A DNA stretch of 64,000 nucleotides from Streptomyces stelliscabiei (lineage in GTDB: Bacteria > Actinomycetota > Actinomycetes > Streptomycetales > Streptomycetaceae), in the NCBI RefSeq assembly GCF_014873495.1, contig NZ_JADBGF010000001.1, positions 806,001-870,000 on the forward strand, written 5' to 3'. The notes under the pieces are model-generated. The model was not told the DNA's origin. It saw nothing but the letters and a program-made list of their open reading frames with translations, and ran no database searches. Positions 1-9,241 of the stretch are shown here, piece after piece; positions within the stretch are counted from its first letter, which is position 1, and each line of letters opens with the position of its first letter. Position numbers and translations under genes: made by a program.

Positions 1-325
1 ATCGGTCGCCATCAGCATCCTTTGTCAGTCGCCGCAACACAGCAGTTCCAGGGGGCAGGCCGAGGGCAGGCCGCGTGCGCAGATCGCGCCTCGGGCAGGA
101 AAGGCGTGTGACCGCCGGTCGCGAAAAACCTAGTCCAGCGTTCTGACCCACTTGCGGGCTCACTGGACACACCAGACCGAATGATGGCTTTTTCTATTCT
201 TTCGGGTGAACCGCTCCGCCAGGTGCGCCGAGGCCGAAAGACGCGCGGACGGTGAGCCGGCGGGGTCAAGACACGCCACCGCGAAGCGCGTTGAACGGCG
301 GGACGCCGCGGCACCGTGGCACCGT

Positions 326-520
326 GGGCTCACCGAGGCTCGCGACGCACGCGACGCACGCGGCCGGGAGTTCGGCCTGAACCGGTTCACCGACTTCCTC
401 ATCCGCCACCACGCCGACGGCCTGCCCGTACCCGAGACCCTGCGCCGCCTCATGCGCGCCGTCCTGGACCACCACGCCGGCCGGCTCGGCGATGACGCCA
501 CCGTCGTCTGCCTGGAATGG
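326..520 (+). pseudogene. C-terminal remnant of a SpoIIE/PP2C-type phosphatase
   Basis: About 65 codons match the end of a Streptomyces PP2C/SpoIIE serine phosphatase: a TEARD segment, then REFGLNRFTDFL, and finally LGDDATVV, the DDAT metal-binding end of the PPM fold. Nothing before codon 326 resembles the rest of the catalytic domain. The frame runs on after 520 only into low-complexity sequence. ARD is duplicated at the break (ARDARDARG), which suggests local slippage. The family normally has about 200 residues in this domain, so this cannot be active. A complete enzyme of the same class lies at 56955-59510. The homology call is firm; the cause of the truncation is unknown. Confidence 0.6.
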
Positions 521-577
521 GCACGGGCCCAGCCGGAACACCACGCTGCACCCCCTCCACGCCCCGGCCACGGACAC

Positions 578-646
578 CGACGGCGACGGCGACGGCGACG
601 GCTGCACCGGCACCAGCACCGGCACCAGCAGCGGCACCAGCAGCGG
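578..646. repeat. Hexanucleotide simple-sequence tract
   Basis: Four perfect CGACGG hexamers occupy 578-601. Degenerate ACCGGC/ACCAGC hexamers follow to about 646. On the plus strand they encode only an Arg-rich then His/Gln-rich tail running on from the phosphatase remnant. This looks like slippage-prone filler after a decayed gene, not a domain. Confidence 0.6.
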
Positions 647-706
647 GCCTTCGCACAAGGCGTAGCGTGGGAGATGTGAGGACGGGGAACGTGACGGCCC
701 CCGCCC

Positions 707-1147
707 TCACCCGCGCGGTGGGGGACTCGGCCGGTGCTCGCCGTCGTCCGTCGTCCGCTCACTTCCACCGGCGGCGTGCGGGTCCGGCGCGATCCCGTGC
801 GAAGGGGCGGACTGCGCCTTCTTCAGCGCTGCGTCGAGAGCCTCCTGAACGTCGTCGGGCAGGTGGTGGGTGAGCACCCAGTCGACGATGAGACCGGCGA
901 TCTCGCGCAGTTTGATGTTGGTGTGCTGGGAGACGTCCTTGAGCACGTCGAAACCCTGCTGAGGGCGAAGTGCACCGAGGGCGATGATCACTCCGATCGC
1001 CTGGTCGATCACCGCATGGGACGTGATGGCCGTTTGCAGGTGGTCATTGTCCCGCTGAAGATCGATGATCTTGGCAGCGGAGTCGTCCGGCCCCTGCGGA
1101 TGGCGCACTTCAGCCGACTCGGGACGGCTGTTGTGCGGGACACCCAT
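707..1147 (-). CDS. ANTAR domain-containing protein
   Basis: A 146-residue protein with an ANTAR RNA-binding domain at about residues 20-95: a helical lead-in (AKIIDLQRDNDHLQTAI), then IDQAIGVIIALGALRPQQGFDVL and a short third helix. ANTAR proteins bind paired hexaloop hairpins in nascent RNA and prevent termination. Most carry a GAF or receiver sensor domain; this one is nearly a bare ANTAR, and I see no sensor. I chose the ATG at 1147 because GGGAG lies about 12 bases upstream and the homology begins soon after. Longer starts up to 1393 add low-complexity residues. The C-terminal tail (about 35 residues) is Pro/His-rich and probably disordered. The target is unknown. Confidence 0.8.
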   Translation of the reverse strand: MGVPHNSRPESAEVRHPQGPDDSAAKIIDLQRDNDHLQTAITSHAVIDQAIGVIIALGALRPQQGFDVLKDVSQHTNIKLREIAGLIVDWVLTHHLPDDVQEALDAALKKAQSAPSHGIAPDPHAAGGSERTTDDGEHRPSPPPRG

Positions 1148-1554
1148 CGTTATCACGCTCCCATTGCGGCGGCTTTTCGGCGCCGCCCGGACGTAACACC
1201 GTCCGAACGCGCCGACGACACCACCACTCTTACCCACAAACCCGCTCTGTCGGCATCCCTCTCGGTGTGCCATGGCCCGCATGTGCGCAACCAGCCACTG
1301 ACCAGGCGTGATTCTTTGCGTCACGGGCCACCGCGCGCAGGTCGTGTCGGTGGCGCGGCGGCGGGGCAGACCGCGCGGTGGCCCACGACGCATCGGCTCT
1401 CATGCCCGCGCGGCCTGCAGGGAAAGGAGTAGCCTCGCTGATACGCGGAGGTCGGTTCCCGGGAGCCCATCAGCGCGAGGCTCCCTCTGTTCGACCGATG
1501 AGCCGAGGGAGCCACCCCGCGGGCCCACGACCGGACGGCGCCCTGACCGGACCT
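1148..1554. other. Intergenic stretch without a recognisable gene
   Basis: About 400 bp between the ANTAR gene and the acetyltransferase remnant. I see no frame with domain-like sequence on either strand. It holds the hairpin at 1479-1513. It also holds a looser inverted repeat, AGCCTCGCTGAT near 1431 against ATCAGCGCGAGGCT near 1469. Confidence 0.4.
1479..1513. terminator. Possible hairpin terminator
   Basis: GGCTCCCT (1479-1486) and AGGGAGCC (1506-1513) are perfect 8-bp arms around a 19-nt loop. It lies about 40 bp downstream of the minus-strand acetyltransferase remnant and could be its old terminator. The loop is long and there is no U-tract, so the assignment is weak. Confidence 0.3.
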
Positions 1555-1788
1555 TCACCGCCGGACCGGTGCGCCGAGATGCCTTCGCATGAGGTCGGAG
1601 ACCGTGTGGTCGACCCCGCCGATCGTCACGGGCAGGTCCGCGGGCGTGCGTACGGCCAGGTGGTCCACCTCGCCGGCCGCGGCACGCGCCAACTCCCGCT
1701 CCGCATGGCGCAGACGGGTGGCCGAACCCGACCAGGTGCAGGCCGGCAGGTCTCCGGGAAGCAGGTCGCGCACGCCGAGAGGTACGAC
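1555..1788 (-). pseudogene. N-terminal remnant of a GNAT acetyltransferase
   Basis: The frame reads VPLGVRDLLPGDLPACTW, then a Ser-Gly-Ser/RHAERELARAAAGEV segment, then LPVTIGGVDHTVSDL. This matches the first beta-alpha-alpha-beta part of GNAT acetyltransferases of the type that scans solvent and acceptor over IGGVDY. The frame then ends after about 15 unrelated residues. The acetyl-CoA pyrophosphate loop (Q/RxxGxG/A) expected about 30 residues later is missing. A catalytically required part of the fold is therefore absent and I call it a pseudogene. The frame is open upstream to 2052, but that part looks non-coding. The true start is uncertain. Confidence 0.45.
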
Positions 1789-2001
1789 GATGGCGGCATC
1801 GGTGGAGCCGGGTGCGATGATCACGCCCGTGAGCGTGCCGGGCACCGCAGTGTCACGGCAACGCGTTTGCCGAGCAGGTCGATCGGGTCGAGACGCGGCC
1901 GCAGGGGAACCGGCCGGGTCGAATCTGCGGCCGAAGGGGAACCGGTCCGGTCGAATCTCTTGACCTCCTCCCTCGTCGGACATTACCGTCGCGCAGAATT
2001 T

Positions 2002-2034
2002 CGAACAGTGTTCGCAGTATCGAACATATCGAAC
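2002..2034. promoter_or_regulatory. Palindrome plus direct repeat upstream of the glycoside hydrolase
   Basis: CGAACA-G-TGTTCG (2002-2014) is a perfect 6-bp-arm palindrome. It is followed by two copies of TATCGAAC (2018-2025 and 2027-2034) spaced 9 bp apart. All share the TCGAAC core and end 32 bp before the hydrolase start codon. This is the expected place for a repressor of a polysaccharide-utilisation gene. No regulator gene is adjacent, so the protein that binds is unknown. Confidence 0.55.
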
Positions 2035-2066
2035 CGCCGCATGAGTGCCCAACGGAGGACACCTCG

Positions 2067-5000
2067 ATGCGTTTCCGCCCCAGACGCAGCAGTCGCGCGC
2101 TGGCCGCCCTGTGCGGCTCTGTGATGACCATCAGCCTCCTGTCGGCAGGACCCGGCGCGCCCGCGGCCCAGGCCGCCGACGACCCCGACACGGTCGCACT
2201 GGACAAGGACGCCATCCTCGCCGCCAACCAGCTCGACGAGCGGCAGTGGTACAAGGACAACATCCCGTTCCTCGACACCCCCGACAACGACATCGACGAG
2301 GTCTACTACTACCGCTGGAGCACCTTCAAGCGGGCGTTGCGCTACACGGTGCCGGGCACCGGGTACGTGTCGACCGAGTACGACGTGCCGATCGGGTATG
2401 CCGGCAACCCGTACACCGCGCTGCCTGACGCGACCGGATACCACCTGCTGGACGGGCGCTGGCTGCACAACCGCGACTACGCGGGCGACTACCTCGACTT
2501 CTGGCTGCGCGGCGCGGGCAACTCCGGCGCCCGGAACTTCAGCGAGTGGATCACGAGCGCCGCGTACCAGCGCTTCCTGGTCACCGGGGACGCCGCCGAG
2601 ATCAAGGCCGATCTCCCCCACCTCATCGCGCTGTACAAGCGATGGGACTCGAACTTCGACACCGACGTCACGGTGAACGGTACGCAGTCCTCCAGCGATC
2701 TGTTCCACCAGACCCCGCTGTCCGACGCCACGGAGTACACCGAGACGTCGATGCACAGCAGCGACTGGTTCGGCGGCGGCCGGGGCTACAGGCCCACCAT
2801 CAACGCGTACATGTACGCCGCCGCCCAGGCGATCAGCAAGATCGCCACGATGAACGGCGACACGGCGACCGCGAACGACTACGACGGCAAGGCCGCCTCG
2901 CTCAAGGCCGCCGTGCAGAACTCGCTGTGGGATCCGCAGCGCGAGTTCTTCATGCAGGTCTACAACACCGACAACACCAACGGGACCCTGAAGCAGACCA
3001 GGACGACCTGGCGTGAGGCGATGGGCTACGCCCCCTGGGCGTTCAACCTGCCCGACGCGCAGTACTCGTCTGCGTGGAAGTACCTGACGGATGCCAAGCG
3101 GTTCAAGGCGCCGTTCGGGCCCACGACGCTGGAGCGGGTGCACGACTTCGAGGCCGAGCAGGCCGCCGTCACCCACGCGAACACCCACAGTGCGACGACC
3201 GCCTCCAACGGCAAGTACGTGGGGCAGATCGACTTCGACGACAGCGCGGTCGGGTTCACCGTGGACGCGCCCGGCAACGGCACGTACCCGGTGACGGTCC
3301 ATTACGCCAACGGCACCTCCGGCACCTCGACGCACAAGCTCGTCGTCAACGGCGACACCGCGAACCCGATCACCGTCAGCTACGCGCCCACCGGCGGCTG
3401 GGGCAGCTTCTCGGAGTCGAAGTCCGTCACCGTGCAGGTCCCGATGAAGACCGGGGCCAACACCCTGAAGTTCACCAAGGGAACCGGCTTCGCCGAGCTA
3501 GACCGGATCGCGACGAACCCCTACTTCAACTACCAGGCCATACCCGCCGAGCAGAAGCGCGACGACGCCAACTGCTGCCACTGGAACGGTCCGAGCTGGC
3601 CGTACCAGACCAGCCAGATCCTGACCGGCCTCGCGAACCTGCTCCAGGACTACCCCGCGCAGAGCTTCGTCACCAAGGCCGACTACCAGACGATGCTGGC
3701 CCAGTTCGCCGACCTCCAGCACAAGGACGGCAAGCCCTACATCGCAGAGGCCGCCAACGGTGACACCGGCGACTGGATCTACGACGGGTTCAACTTCAGC
3801 GAGCACTACAACCACTCCAGCTTCAACGACCTGGTGCTGAACGGTCTGCTGGGCATCAAGCCGCAGGCGAACAACACACTGGTGCTCAAGCCGCTGGTTC
3901 CTTCCGGCTGGGACTACTTCGCGGTGGAGAGCCTGCCGTACCACGGGCACACGTACTCGATCCGCTGGGACCGGGACGGTTCGCACTACGGCAAGGGCAG
4001 CGGCCTGCAGATCTTCCAGGATGGCCGGCGCATCCACCAGTCGTCCACGGTCGGCAACATCACGGTGGACGTGGCCGCCCCCGTGACTCCGGCCCAGCCC
4101 GTGCGGATGATGAACGTGGCGGCCAACCCGCTGACGGCCGAGCAGGACTGGCTGGGCCGGACCGTCACCCAGCCGTACCCGAAGGCGTTCGCCTCCTACA
4201 CCAACACCGTCTCCAACGGCCCGCACTGCCACAGCGGCCAGACCTGCAAGCCGACCACCTTCGACGCCCCGCTACGGGCCACCGACGGATGGATCCGTTA
4301 CGACAAGATCCCCGACAACAGGTGGACCAACTCCGGCTCCCCCAACGCCACCGACCACCTCGGCGTCGACTTCGGCGCGCCACGCAAGATCAACGAGGTG
4401 AAGTTCTACACCTACGACGACGGCGCGAACATCCGCGTCCCCGCGAGCTACACCGTCCAATACCTCAAGGACGGCGCGTGGGTGACCGTCCCGAGCCAGA
4501 CGAAGACCCCGGCCGCGCCGGTCGCGAACAATGCCAACGAGGTGACCTTCCCGACGATCACGACCTCGCAGTTCCGGGTCGTCCTCACCCCGCAGGCAGG
4601 CAAGTTCGTCGGTGTCACCGAGCTGGAGTCCTGGTACCCGGAGACTCCGTCCGTCAAGATCACCAACAAGAACAGCAACCTGGAGCTGGGTATCTCCGGC
4701 TCCTCGATCACCGCCGGAGGCGCCGTCCAGCAGCAGTCCGCCAGTAGCGCCGCCAACCACTGGTGGAAGATCGTCCCCGCCGAGAACGGCTACTACAAGA
4801 TCTTCAACACCAACAGCGGACAGGTCCTCGGCATCAAGGACGCCTCCAAGACGGCCGGCGCCACCGCGCTGCAGTGGGGCGACACCCTGACCGCCGACCA
4901 TCTCTGGTCGATCGTCGACGCGGGCGGCGGCTACGCCAAGATCGTCAACAAGAACAGCGGCATGGTCCTCGGCATCCAGAACATGTCCACCTCGTCCGGA

Positions 5001-5090
5001 GCCCAGGCCCTGCAGTGGGACGACACCGGCACCGCCGACCACCTGTGGAGACTCGTCGCCGAGGACGGCTCCACGCCGTTCACCTCCTGA
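2067..5090 (+). CDS. Secreted multidomain glycoside hydrolase with CBM6/35-like, F5/8C-like and ricin-type lectin modules
   Basis: A 1007-residue exported protein with an N-terminal signal peptide (RPRRSSR, hydrophobic core, AQA cleavage near residue 36). Residues about 50-350 and 485-650 form an (alpha/alpha)6-barrel glycosidase of the MGH1-like/GH63-like type, with motifs such as DYLDFWLRG and HWNGPSWPYQ. A carbohydrate-binding module (DFEAEQA... start, about 354-484) is inserted between them. A discoidin-like F5/8 type C domain (about 723-856) and a ricin B/CBM13 trefoil (about 861-1000, with repeated LGI and LQW motifs) follow. GGAGG lies 7 bp before the ATG. It should act outside the cell on plant or microbial polysaccharide. 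I cannot assign the exact GH family or substrate. It has its own terminator and operator-like repeats. Confidence 0.85.
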   Translation: MRFRPRRSSRALAALCGSVMTISLLSAGPGAPAAQAADDPDTVALDKDAILAANQLDERQWYKDNIPFLDTPDNDIDEVYYYRWSTFKRALRYTVPGTGYVSTEYDVPIGYAGNPYTALPDATGYHLLDGRWLHNRDYAGDYLDFWLRGAGNSGARNFSEWITSAAYQRFLVTGDAAEIKADLPHLIALYKRWDSNFDTDVTVNGTQSSSDLFHQTPLSDATEYTETSMHSSDWFGGGRGYRPTINAYMYAAAQAISKIATMNGDTATANDYDGKAASLKAAVQNSLWDPQREFFMQVYNTDNTNGTLKQTRTTWREAMGYAPWAFNLPDAQYSSAWKYLTDAKRFKAPFGPTTLERVHDFEAEQAAVTHANTHSATTASNGKYVGQIDFDDSAVGFTVDAPGNGTYPVTVHYANGTSGTSTHKLVVNGDTANPITVSYAPTGGWGSFSESKSVTVQVPMKTGANTLKFTKGTGFAELDRIATNPYFNYQAIPAEQKRDDANCCHWNGPSWPYQTSQILTGLANLLQDYPAQSFVTKADYQTMLAQFADLQHKDGKPYIAEAANGDTGDWIYDGFNFSEHYNHSSFNDLVLNGLLGIKPQANNTLVLKPLVPSGWDYFAVESLPYHGHTYSIRWDRDGSHYGKGSGLQIFQDGRRIHQSSTVGNITVDVAAPVTPAQPVRMMNVAANPLTAEQDWLGRTVTQPYPKAFASYTNTVSNGPHCHSGQTCKPTTFDAPLRATDGWIRYDKIPDNRWTNSGSPNATDHLGVDFGAPRKINEVKFYTYDDGANIRVPASYTVQYLKDGAWVTVPSQTKTPAAPVANNANEVTFPTITTSQFRVVLTPQAGKFVGVTELESWYPETPSVKITNKNSNLELGISGSSITAGGAVQQQSASSAANHWWKIVPAENGYYKIFNTNSGQVLGIKDASKTAGATALQWGDTLTADHLWSIVDAGGGYAKIVNKNSGMVLGIQNMSTSSGAQALQWDDTGTADHLWRLVAEDGSTPFTS

Positions 5091-5096
5091 CCGGAC

Positions 5097-5125
5097 GTCC
5101 GCCGCGGCTCCTGGCCGCGGCGGAC
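5097..5125 (+). terminator. Strong hairpin terminator of the glycoside hydrolase
   Basis: GTCCGCCGCGGC and GCCGCGGCGGAC are perfect 12-bp arms around the loop TCCTG, starting 7 bp after the stop codon. There is no U-tract, as is usual in Streptomyces. I see nothing recognisable between here and the next gene end at 5337. Confidence 0.85.
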
Positions 5126-5336
5126 TCCCTCAGCTGCCAGGGCAGCGCGGCCAGGGCCCGTTGCGGGTTCGCCTGCGACGGTCGGGCAGGGGGTTTCTCC
5201 GTTGCCCGGCCGCGCGAGGGCCGCGTGCCACTGGCTCACCCTCCGCGACAGGAGACAGGGCCCCTCGGCAGCCGGAGGCCGCGAACCGATCCGGGTGCCG
5301 ACAGGCCTTGCCCGCTGTCGCACCGAACACACTCCG

Positions 5337-6749
5337 CTACATGTTGATCATGTGGCCCGCGAGTCCGTGGACGGCTTCCTTCACCGCTTCCCCGAGGGTG
5401 GGGTGGGCGTGGACGTTGCGGGCGATCTCGTGGACGGTGAGGTCCCACTGCTGGGCCAGGGTCAGCTCGGGCAGGAGCTCGGTGACATCGGGGCCGATGA
5501 GGTGGGCGCCGAGCAGCTCGCCGTACGTGGCGTCGCTGATCAGCTTCACGAAGCCGGTCGCGTCGCCCAGACCGTGCGCCTTGGCGTTCGCGGTGAACGG
5601 GAACTTGGCGACCTGGACATCGAATCCCTTCTCCCTCGCCTGCGCCTCGGTGTAGCCGAAGCTGGCGATCTGGGGCTGGCAGAAAGTGGACCTCGGGATC
5701 ATCACGTAGTCCAACTCCATGGTCTCCGCGTCCGCGATCGTCTCGGCGGCGACCACACCCATCGCCTCGGCGGCGTGCGCGAGCATCAGCTTCGCGGTGA
5801 CGTCCCCGATGGCGTAGATGTGCGGGACCGAGGTGCGGCAGCGGCCGTCGACGTCGATCGCGCCGCGCTCGGTGACCCTCACGCCGGTGTTCTCCAGGCC
5901 GTAGCCGGTGACGTTCGGCGCGAAGCCGATCGCCTGCAGGACCTTGTCGGCCTCCAGGACCTGCTGGGCGCCGTCCTTGCCGGTGACGGTGACCCGGACC
6001 CGCGGGCCGGACTCGTCGATCGACTCGACGCGGGTCGAGGTGAGCACGTCGATGCCCAACCTCCGGTACTGCTTGGCCAGTTCGGTGGAGACCTCGACAT
6101 CCTCCAGCGGGGCGATCCGGTCCAGGAACTCGACGACGGTGACCTTGACGCCGTAGTTGTGCAGCACGTAGGCGAACTCGACACCGATGGCCCCCGCGCC
6201 CGCGATGACGATCGACTGCGGCAGGTCCTCGGCGAGGATCTGCTCCTCGTACGTCACCACGCGCGAGGTACGGCGGGTGCCGGGCAGCAGCTTGGGAGTC
6301 GCCCCGGCGGCGATGACGCAGTGATCGAAGCCGATCGTGCGGGTGTTGCCGTCGTAGTCGGCCACCTGGAGTGTGTGCGGGTCGAGGAAGGTGCCGCGAC
6401 CGCTGATTTCCGTGATCTTGTTCTTCTTCATCAGGTAGTGGACGCCCTTGACCCGGCCGTCCGCGACCTTCCGGCTGCGCCGGAAGGCCTCCCCGTAGTC
6501 GAAGGAGACCTCACCCTCGACCTTGATGCCGAAGGTCTTCGCCTCGCGCGTGAAGAGGTGCGCCAGCTCGGCGTTGCGCAGCAGCGCCTTGGTGGGGATA
6601 CAGCCCACGTTCAGGCAGACGCCGCCCCAGTACTTCTCCTCGACGACCGCGACGCGCTTGCCCAGTTGGGCGGCCCGGATGGCGGCAACGTACCCGCCGG
6701 GGCCCGCGCCGAGTACGACGACGTCGAAGCGCTCACTCTGCTCGTCCAT
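5337..6749 (-). CDS. lpdA: Dihydrolipoyl dehydrogenase (E3)
   Basis: A 470-residue FAD-dependent class I disulfide oxidoreductase that reoxidises dihydrolipoamide in 2-oxoacid dehydrogenase complexes. The FAD-binding GAGPGG is at residues 14-19 and the redox pair C45/C50 sits in [14 protein letters not shown] second Rossmann motif ([10 protein letters not shown]) and the FAD-binding IGDVT follow. The C-terminal dimerisation domain carries the His-Glu dyad ([10 protein letters not shown]). The ATG at 6749 follows AAGGAAG and puts the FAD motif at the family's usual distance; upstream extensions lack homology. It stands alone, with no E1 or E2 genes nearby, so it probably serves complexes encoded elsewhere. 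Confidence 0.95.
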   Translation of the reverse strand: MDEQSERFDVVVLGAGPGGYVAAIRAAQLGKRVAVVEEKYWGGVCLNVGCIPTKALLRNAELAHLFTREAKTFGIKVEGEVSFDYGEAFRRSRKVADGRVKGVHYLMKKNKITEISGRGTFLDPHTLQVADYDGNTRTIGFDHCVIAAGATPKLLPGTRRTSRVVTYEEQILAEDLPQSIVIAGAGAIGVEFAYVLHNYGVKVTVVEFLDRIAPLEDVEVSTELAKQYRRLGIDVLTSTRVESIDESGPRVRVTVTGKDGAQQVLEADKVLQAIGFAPNVTGYGLENTGVRVTERGAIDVDGRCRTSVPHIYAIGDVTAKLMLAHAAEAMGVVAAETIADAETMELDYVMIPRSTFCQPQIASFGYTEAQAREKGFDVQVAKFPFTANAKAHGLGDATGFVKLISDATYGELLGAHLIGPDVTELLPELTLAQQWDLTVHEIARNVHAHPTLGEAVKEAVHGLAGHMINM

Positions 6750-7160
6750 GGACGGCTTCCTTTCCGCTGGGGCGGCCGACCCCCGCGAAGGGCCGGCCCG
6801 CTCCCGATCGAAGAACCTGTTCATCAATACTCGACGACGGCCGTGTCGACCGCCGCGTGACACCTGGATGCCGGTGGAGGACGAGGAGGCGACCTGTGGT
6901 TCACCACCACGGCAGCGATGTCCGGGACGTGGACTACAGCGCCCCGGCGGCTTCCCGTATGCCCGTGCCGTTCAGGAGGCGTGTTGGGCAGGGCAGCCGC
7001 GCGCACGCTCCTCGCTGGGGCATCGGATGCGACCACCGACCGGGTTGGTTGCGATCACCGATTGCATCGACTTGATATGACGATCATAATCACATCTGTC
7101 CTGGTGTGCCTGATCATCGGGTTGGTGCAACCCCACCATCCCCACCACGTCGGGAAGCTC
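6750..7160. other. Intergenic stretch, AT-rich towards the SDR gene
   Basis: About 410 bp with no recognisable gene. From about 7045 the sequence becomes AT-rich with repeated GATC/ATCG words (GCGATCACCGATTGCATCG, then GACGATCATAATC). This suggests the promoter and operator of the downstream SDR. A short open frame from 7078 (MTIIITSVLVCLII...) joins the SDR frame but has no support as an extension. Confidence 0.35.
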
Positions 7161-7855
7161 ATGGACCTCTCCACCAGCACCGCCCTCGTCACCGGAGCCA
7201 ACCGAGGCTTCGGCCGGGCCCTCGCCGCCGAGCTGCTCGGCCGCGGCGCCACCGTCTACGCCGGCGGCCGCAACCCCGACCAGGTCGACCTGCCCGGTGC
7301 GAAACCGATCACGCTCGACGTCACCGACCCCACCTCCGTCGCGGCCGCCGCCGGGGCCCTCGGCGAGGTGACCGTGCTGGTGAACAACGCGGGGTCGTCC
7401 ACCGGCGCCGACCTGCTCACCGCCGACCCGGCGACATCCGCCTGGAGATGGACACGCACTACTTCGGCACCCTTGCGGTGACCCGTGCGTTCGCTCCCCG
7501 GATATCGGCGAACGGCGGCGGCACGATCCTGAACACCTGTCCGGCCTGTCCTGGGTCAGTTTCCCGGTTCGGGGCCTACTGCGCCGCCAAGTCCGCCCAG
7601 TGGTCGCTCACCAACACCCTGCGCGTACAGCTCGCCGACCAGGGCATCCGAGTGGCGGGCCTGCATGTCGGCTACATGGACACCGACATGGTCCGGGCCG
7701 TCGACGCGTCCAAGTCCCACCCGGCCGACATCGCGCGCATCGCCGTGGACGGTATCGCCGCCGACGCCTACGAGATCCTCGCCGACGACGCAGCCCGCCA
7801 GGCGCAGGCCGCCCTGTCCGGGGGCGTCCGGGCGCTCCACCCGCAGCTCCCCTGA
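7161..7855 (+). pseudogene. SDR-family oxidoreductase interrupted by three small indels
   Basis: The start (MDLSTSTALVTGANRGFGRAL) has the SDR cofactor motif TGxxxGxG, followed by LVNNAG. Later it reads LEMDTHYFGTLAVTRAF, then GAYCAAKSAQWSLTN (the YxxxK motif) and a normal C-terminus ending at 7855. The frame changes near 7432, where one base seems lost in CCGGCGACATC. It is again disturbed between about 7537 and 7567: LSGLSWVSFP is readable only in another frame, consistent with losses of one and two bases that compensate each other. An intact relative would be about 235 residues. Either it is decaying or the sequence has errors; I cannot tell which from here. Confidence 0.75.
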
Positions 7856-7868
7856 GAGGCTCCCGCAG

Positions 7869-7894
7869 CCGCCCCGCACTCTGAGCCGGGGCGG
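7869..7894 (+). terminator. Hairpin terminator after the SDR
   Basis: CCGCCCCG (7869-7876) and CGGGGCGG (7887-7894) are perfect 8-bp arms starting 14 bp after the SDR stop codon. Nothing else is recognisable between here and 8092. Confidence 0.5.
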
Positions 7895-8091
7895 GTGCGG
7901 TCGATCCCGCGCTGCCGGTGTCCCGCACGGGAGAGGTCCGCACTTGTGGGCGTAGGCGACGTCCGGCGGGCGAGGGCGCCGTCGGCGAGAGAGTACGAGA
8001 GGGCACCGGACACCGCGCGGACGGACCTCGGCAGCGGGCAGGACGGCGTCACCGGTCGCCGTCGCGGCTCACGCCTTGAGCAAGGCATGCC

Positions 8092-8586
8092 CTATGAGGA
8101 AGGCACAGCGAAGAGCATGCAGCTGCTGGTGGCATGGGCGAGCAGCCGGTCCGAGCCGTCGACCAACTGCGCTTGGGCGAGGGCGGTTTGCCGCCCCTTG
8201 CTGACCACCGTGCCGATGGCCCGCACCGTGCCCGTGTCCACGGTGATCCGCCGCAGGAACTTCACCGACAGGTCGAGCGAGGTGTACGCCATGCCCTGCG
8301 GGAGGACGGACTGGACGGCGCAGCCCGCCGCCGAGTCGAGCAGGGTGGCGAAGATGCCGCCGTGCACGCTGCCGATCGGGTTGTAGTGCTCCTCCCCCGG
8401 CGTCAGCGAGAACACCGCGCGTCCGGGCTCCACCTCGTCCAGGGCGAAGTCGATGGCGTGGTTGATGGGCGGCGCCGGCAGCCGCCCCGCCTGCAGCTCG
8501 CGCAGGAAGTCGATGCCGGCCATGCCACCGGCCGCCTCCGCCAGGACCGCGGGGTCTTCCCATTGATACGTACGTGTGCGTCCCAC
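8092..8586 (-). CDS. PaaI-family (hotdog-fold) thioesterase
   Basis: A 164-residue hotdog thioesterase. After an N-terminal extension it shows NHAIDFALDEVEPGRAVF, then HYNPIGSVHGGIFATLLDSAAG. In PaaI-type enzymes the HGG region and the following Asp form the acyl-CoA thioester site. SLDLSVKFLRR and the end strand complete the fold. The GTG at 8586 follows AGGAAGG at good spacing; a TTG at 8616 would add ten residues with no clear ribosome site. It is divergent from the HxlR gene, with about 60 bp shared, so HxlR probably controls it. The substrate is unknown. Confidence 0.85.
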   Translation of the reverse strand: MGRTRTYQWEDPAVLAEAAGGMAGIDFLRELQAGRLPAPPINHAIDFALDEVEPGRAVFSLTPGEEHYNPIGSVHGGIFATLLDSAAGCAVQSVLPQGMAYTSLDLSVKFLRRITVDTGTVRAIGTVVSKGRQTALAQAQLVDGSDRLLAHATSSCMLFAVPSS

Positions 8587-8648
8587 GACCGAGCGCCCTT
8601 CCTCTGACTTTTTCAAATGAAGCTAGCTGCGGCCTCACCTGACTGTCA

Positions 8649-9146
8649 ATGACGAAGCCAGCCGTCTACGATGACGGGATGGAGTGGCTTGAGGCGAGCA
8701 CCGACAACTGCCCCGTCCAGCGCACGCTCGACGTGGTCGGCGAGAAGTGGACGTTGCTGATCCTTCGCGACGCCGTCAACGGAGTCCGGCGCTTCGACGA
8801 CTTCCACCGCCACATCGGCCTGTCCGAGGCGGTCCTCAGCGATCGCCTGAGGAAGCTGATCTCGGCCGGCGTCCTCAAGACCGCCCCCTACCGCGAGCCG
8901 GGCAGCCGGTCCCGCAACGAGTACCGCCTGACCCGCAAGGGCTGGGACCTGTGGCCGGTCCTCATGGCACTGAGCCAGTGGGGCGAGCTGCACACCGTGG
9001 GCCCCGACGGCCCGGTACTGGACGTCCGCCACACCGCCTGCGACGCCTCGGTCCGCGTCGTCGTCGAGTGCAGCGCGGACCACTCCACCCTCACCCCCGC
9101 GGACGTCACCGCCCGGTTGGGACCAGGCGCCCGCCCGCGGTCGTGA
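8649..9146 (+). CDS. HxlR-family transcriptional regulator
   Basis: A 165-residue winged-helix regulator with the HxlR signature: NCPVQRTLDVVGEKWTLLIL, then FDDFHRHIGLSEAVLSDRLRKL (recognition helix) and EYRLTRKG (wing). No Shine-Dalgarno sequence precedes 8649 and the message may be leaderless. The internal ATG at 8679 (MEWLEAS) is a plausible alternative that gives the usual HxlR length before the domain. HxlR proteins usually regulate a divergent gene in response to electrophiles, quinones or aromatics. Here the partner would be the thioesterase at 8092-8586. Confidence 0.9.
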   Translation: MTKPAVYDDGMEWLEASTDNCPVQRTLDVVGEKWTLLILRDAVNGVRRFDDFHRHIGLSEAVLSDRLRKLISAGVLKTAPYREPGSRSRNEYRLTRKGWDLWPVLMALSQWGELHTVGPDGPVLDVRHTACDASVRVVVECSADHSTLTPADVTARLGPGARPRS

Positions 9147-9230
9147 GCGTCAGGCCCGCGCGGACCACAGCGACGCCTGCACCTCTGCACCTGCACCTAC
9201 ACCTGCAGCACCCATACCTGCCGATCGTAA

Positions 9231-9241
9231 TAATACGTATG
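9231..9241. promoter_or_regulatory. Palindrome at the start of the TetR relic
   Basis: ATACGTAT (9233-9240) is a perfect palindrome inside TAATAATACGTAT, and it overlaps the ATG at 9239. AT-rich sequence at this point in a GC-rich genome suggests the promoter and autoregulatory operator of the TetR gene, which would then have been leaderless. Confidence 0.4.

Noticed and set aside
1983..3335. Minus-strand open frame of 450 codons
   Set aside because: It is antisense to the glycoside hydrolase, rich in Val/Gly/Arg, with no recognisable domain.
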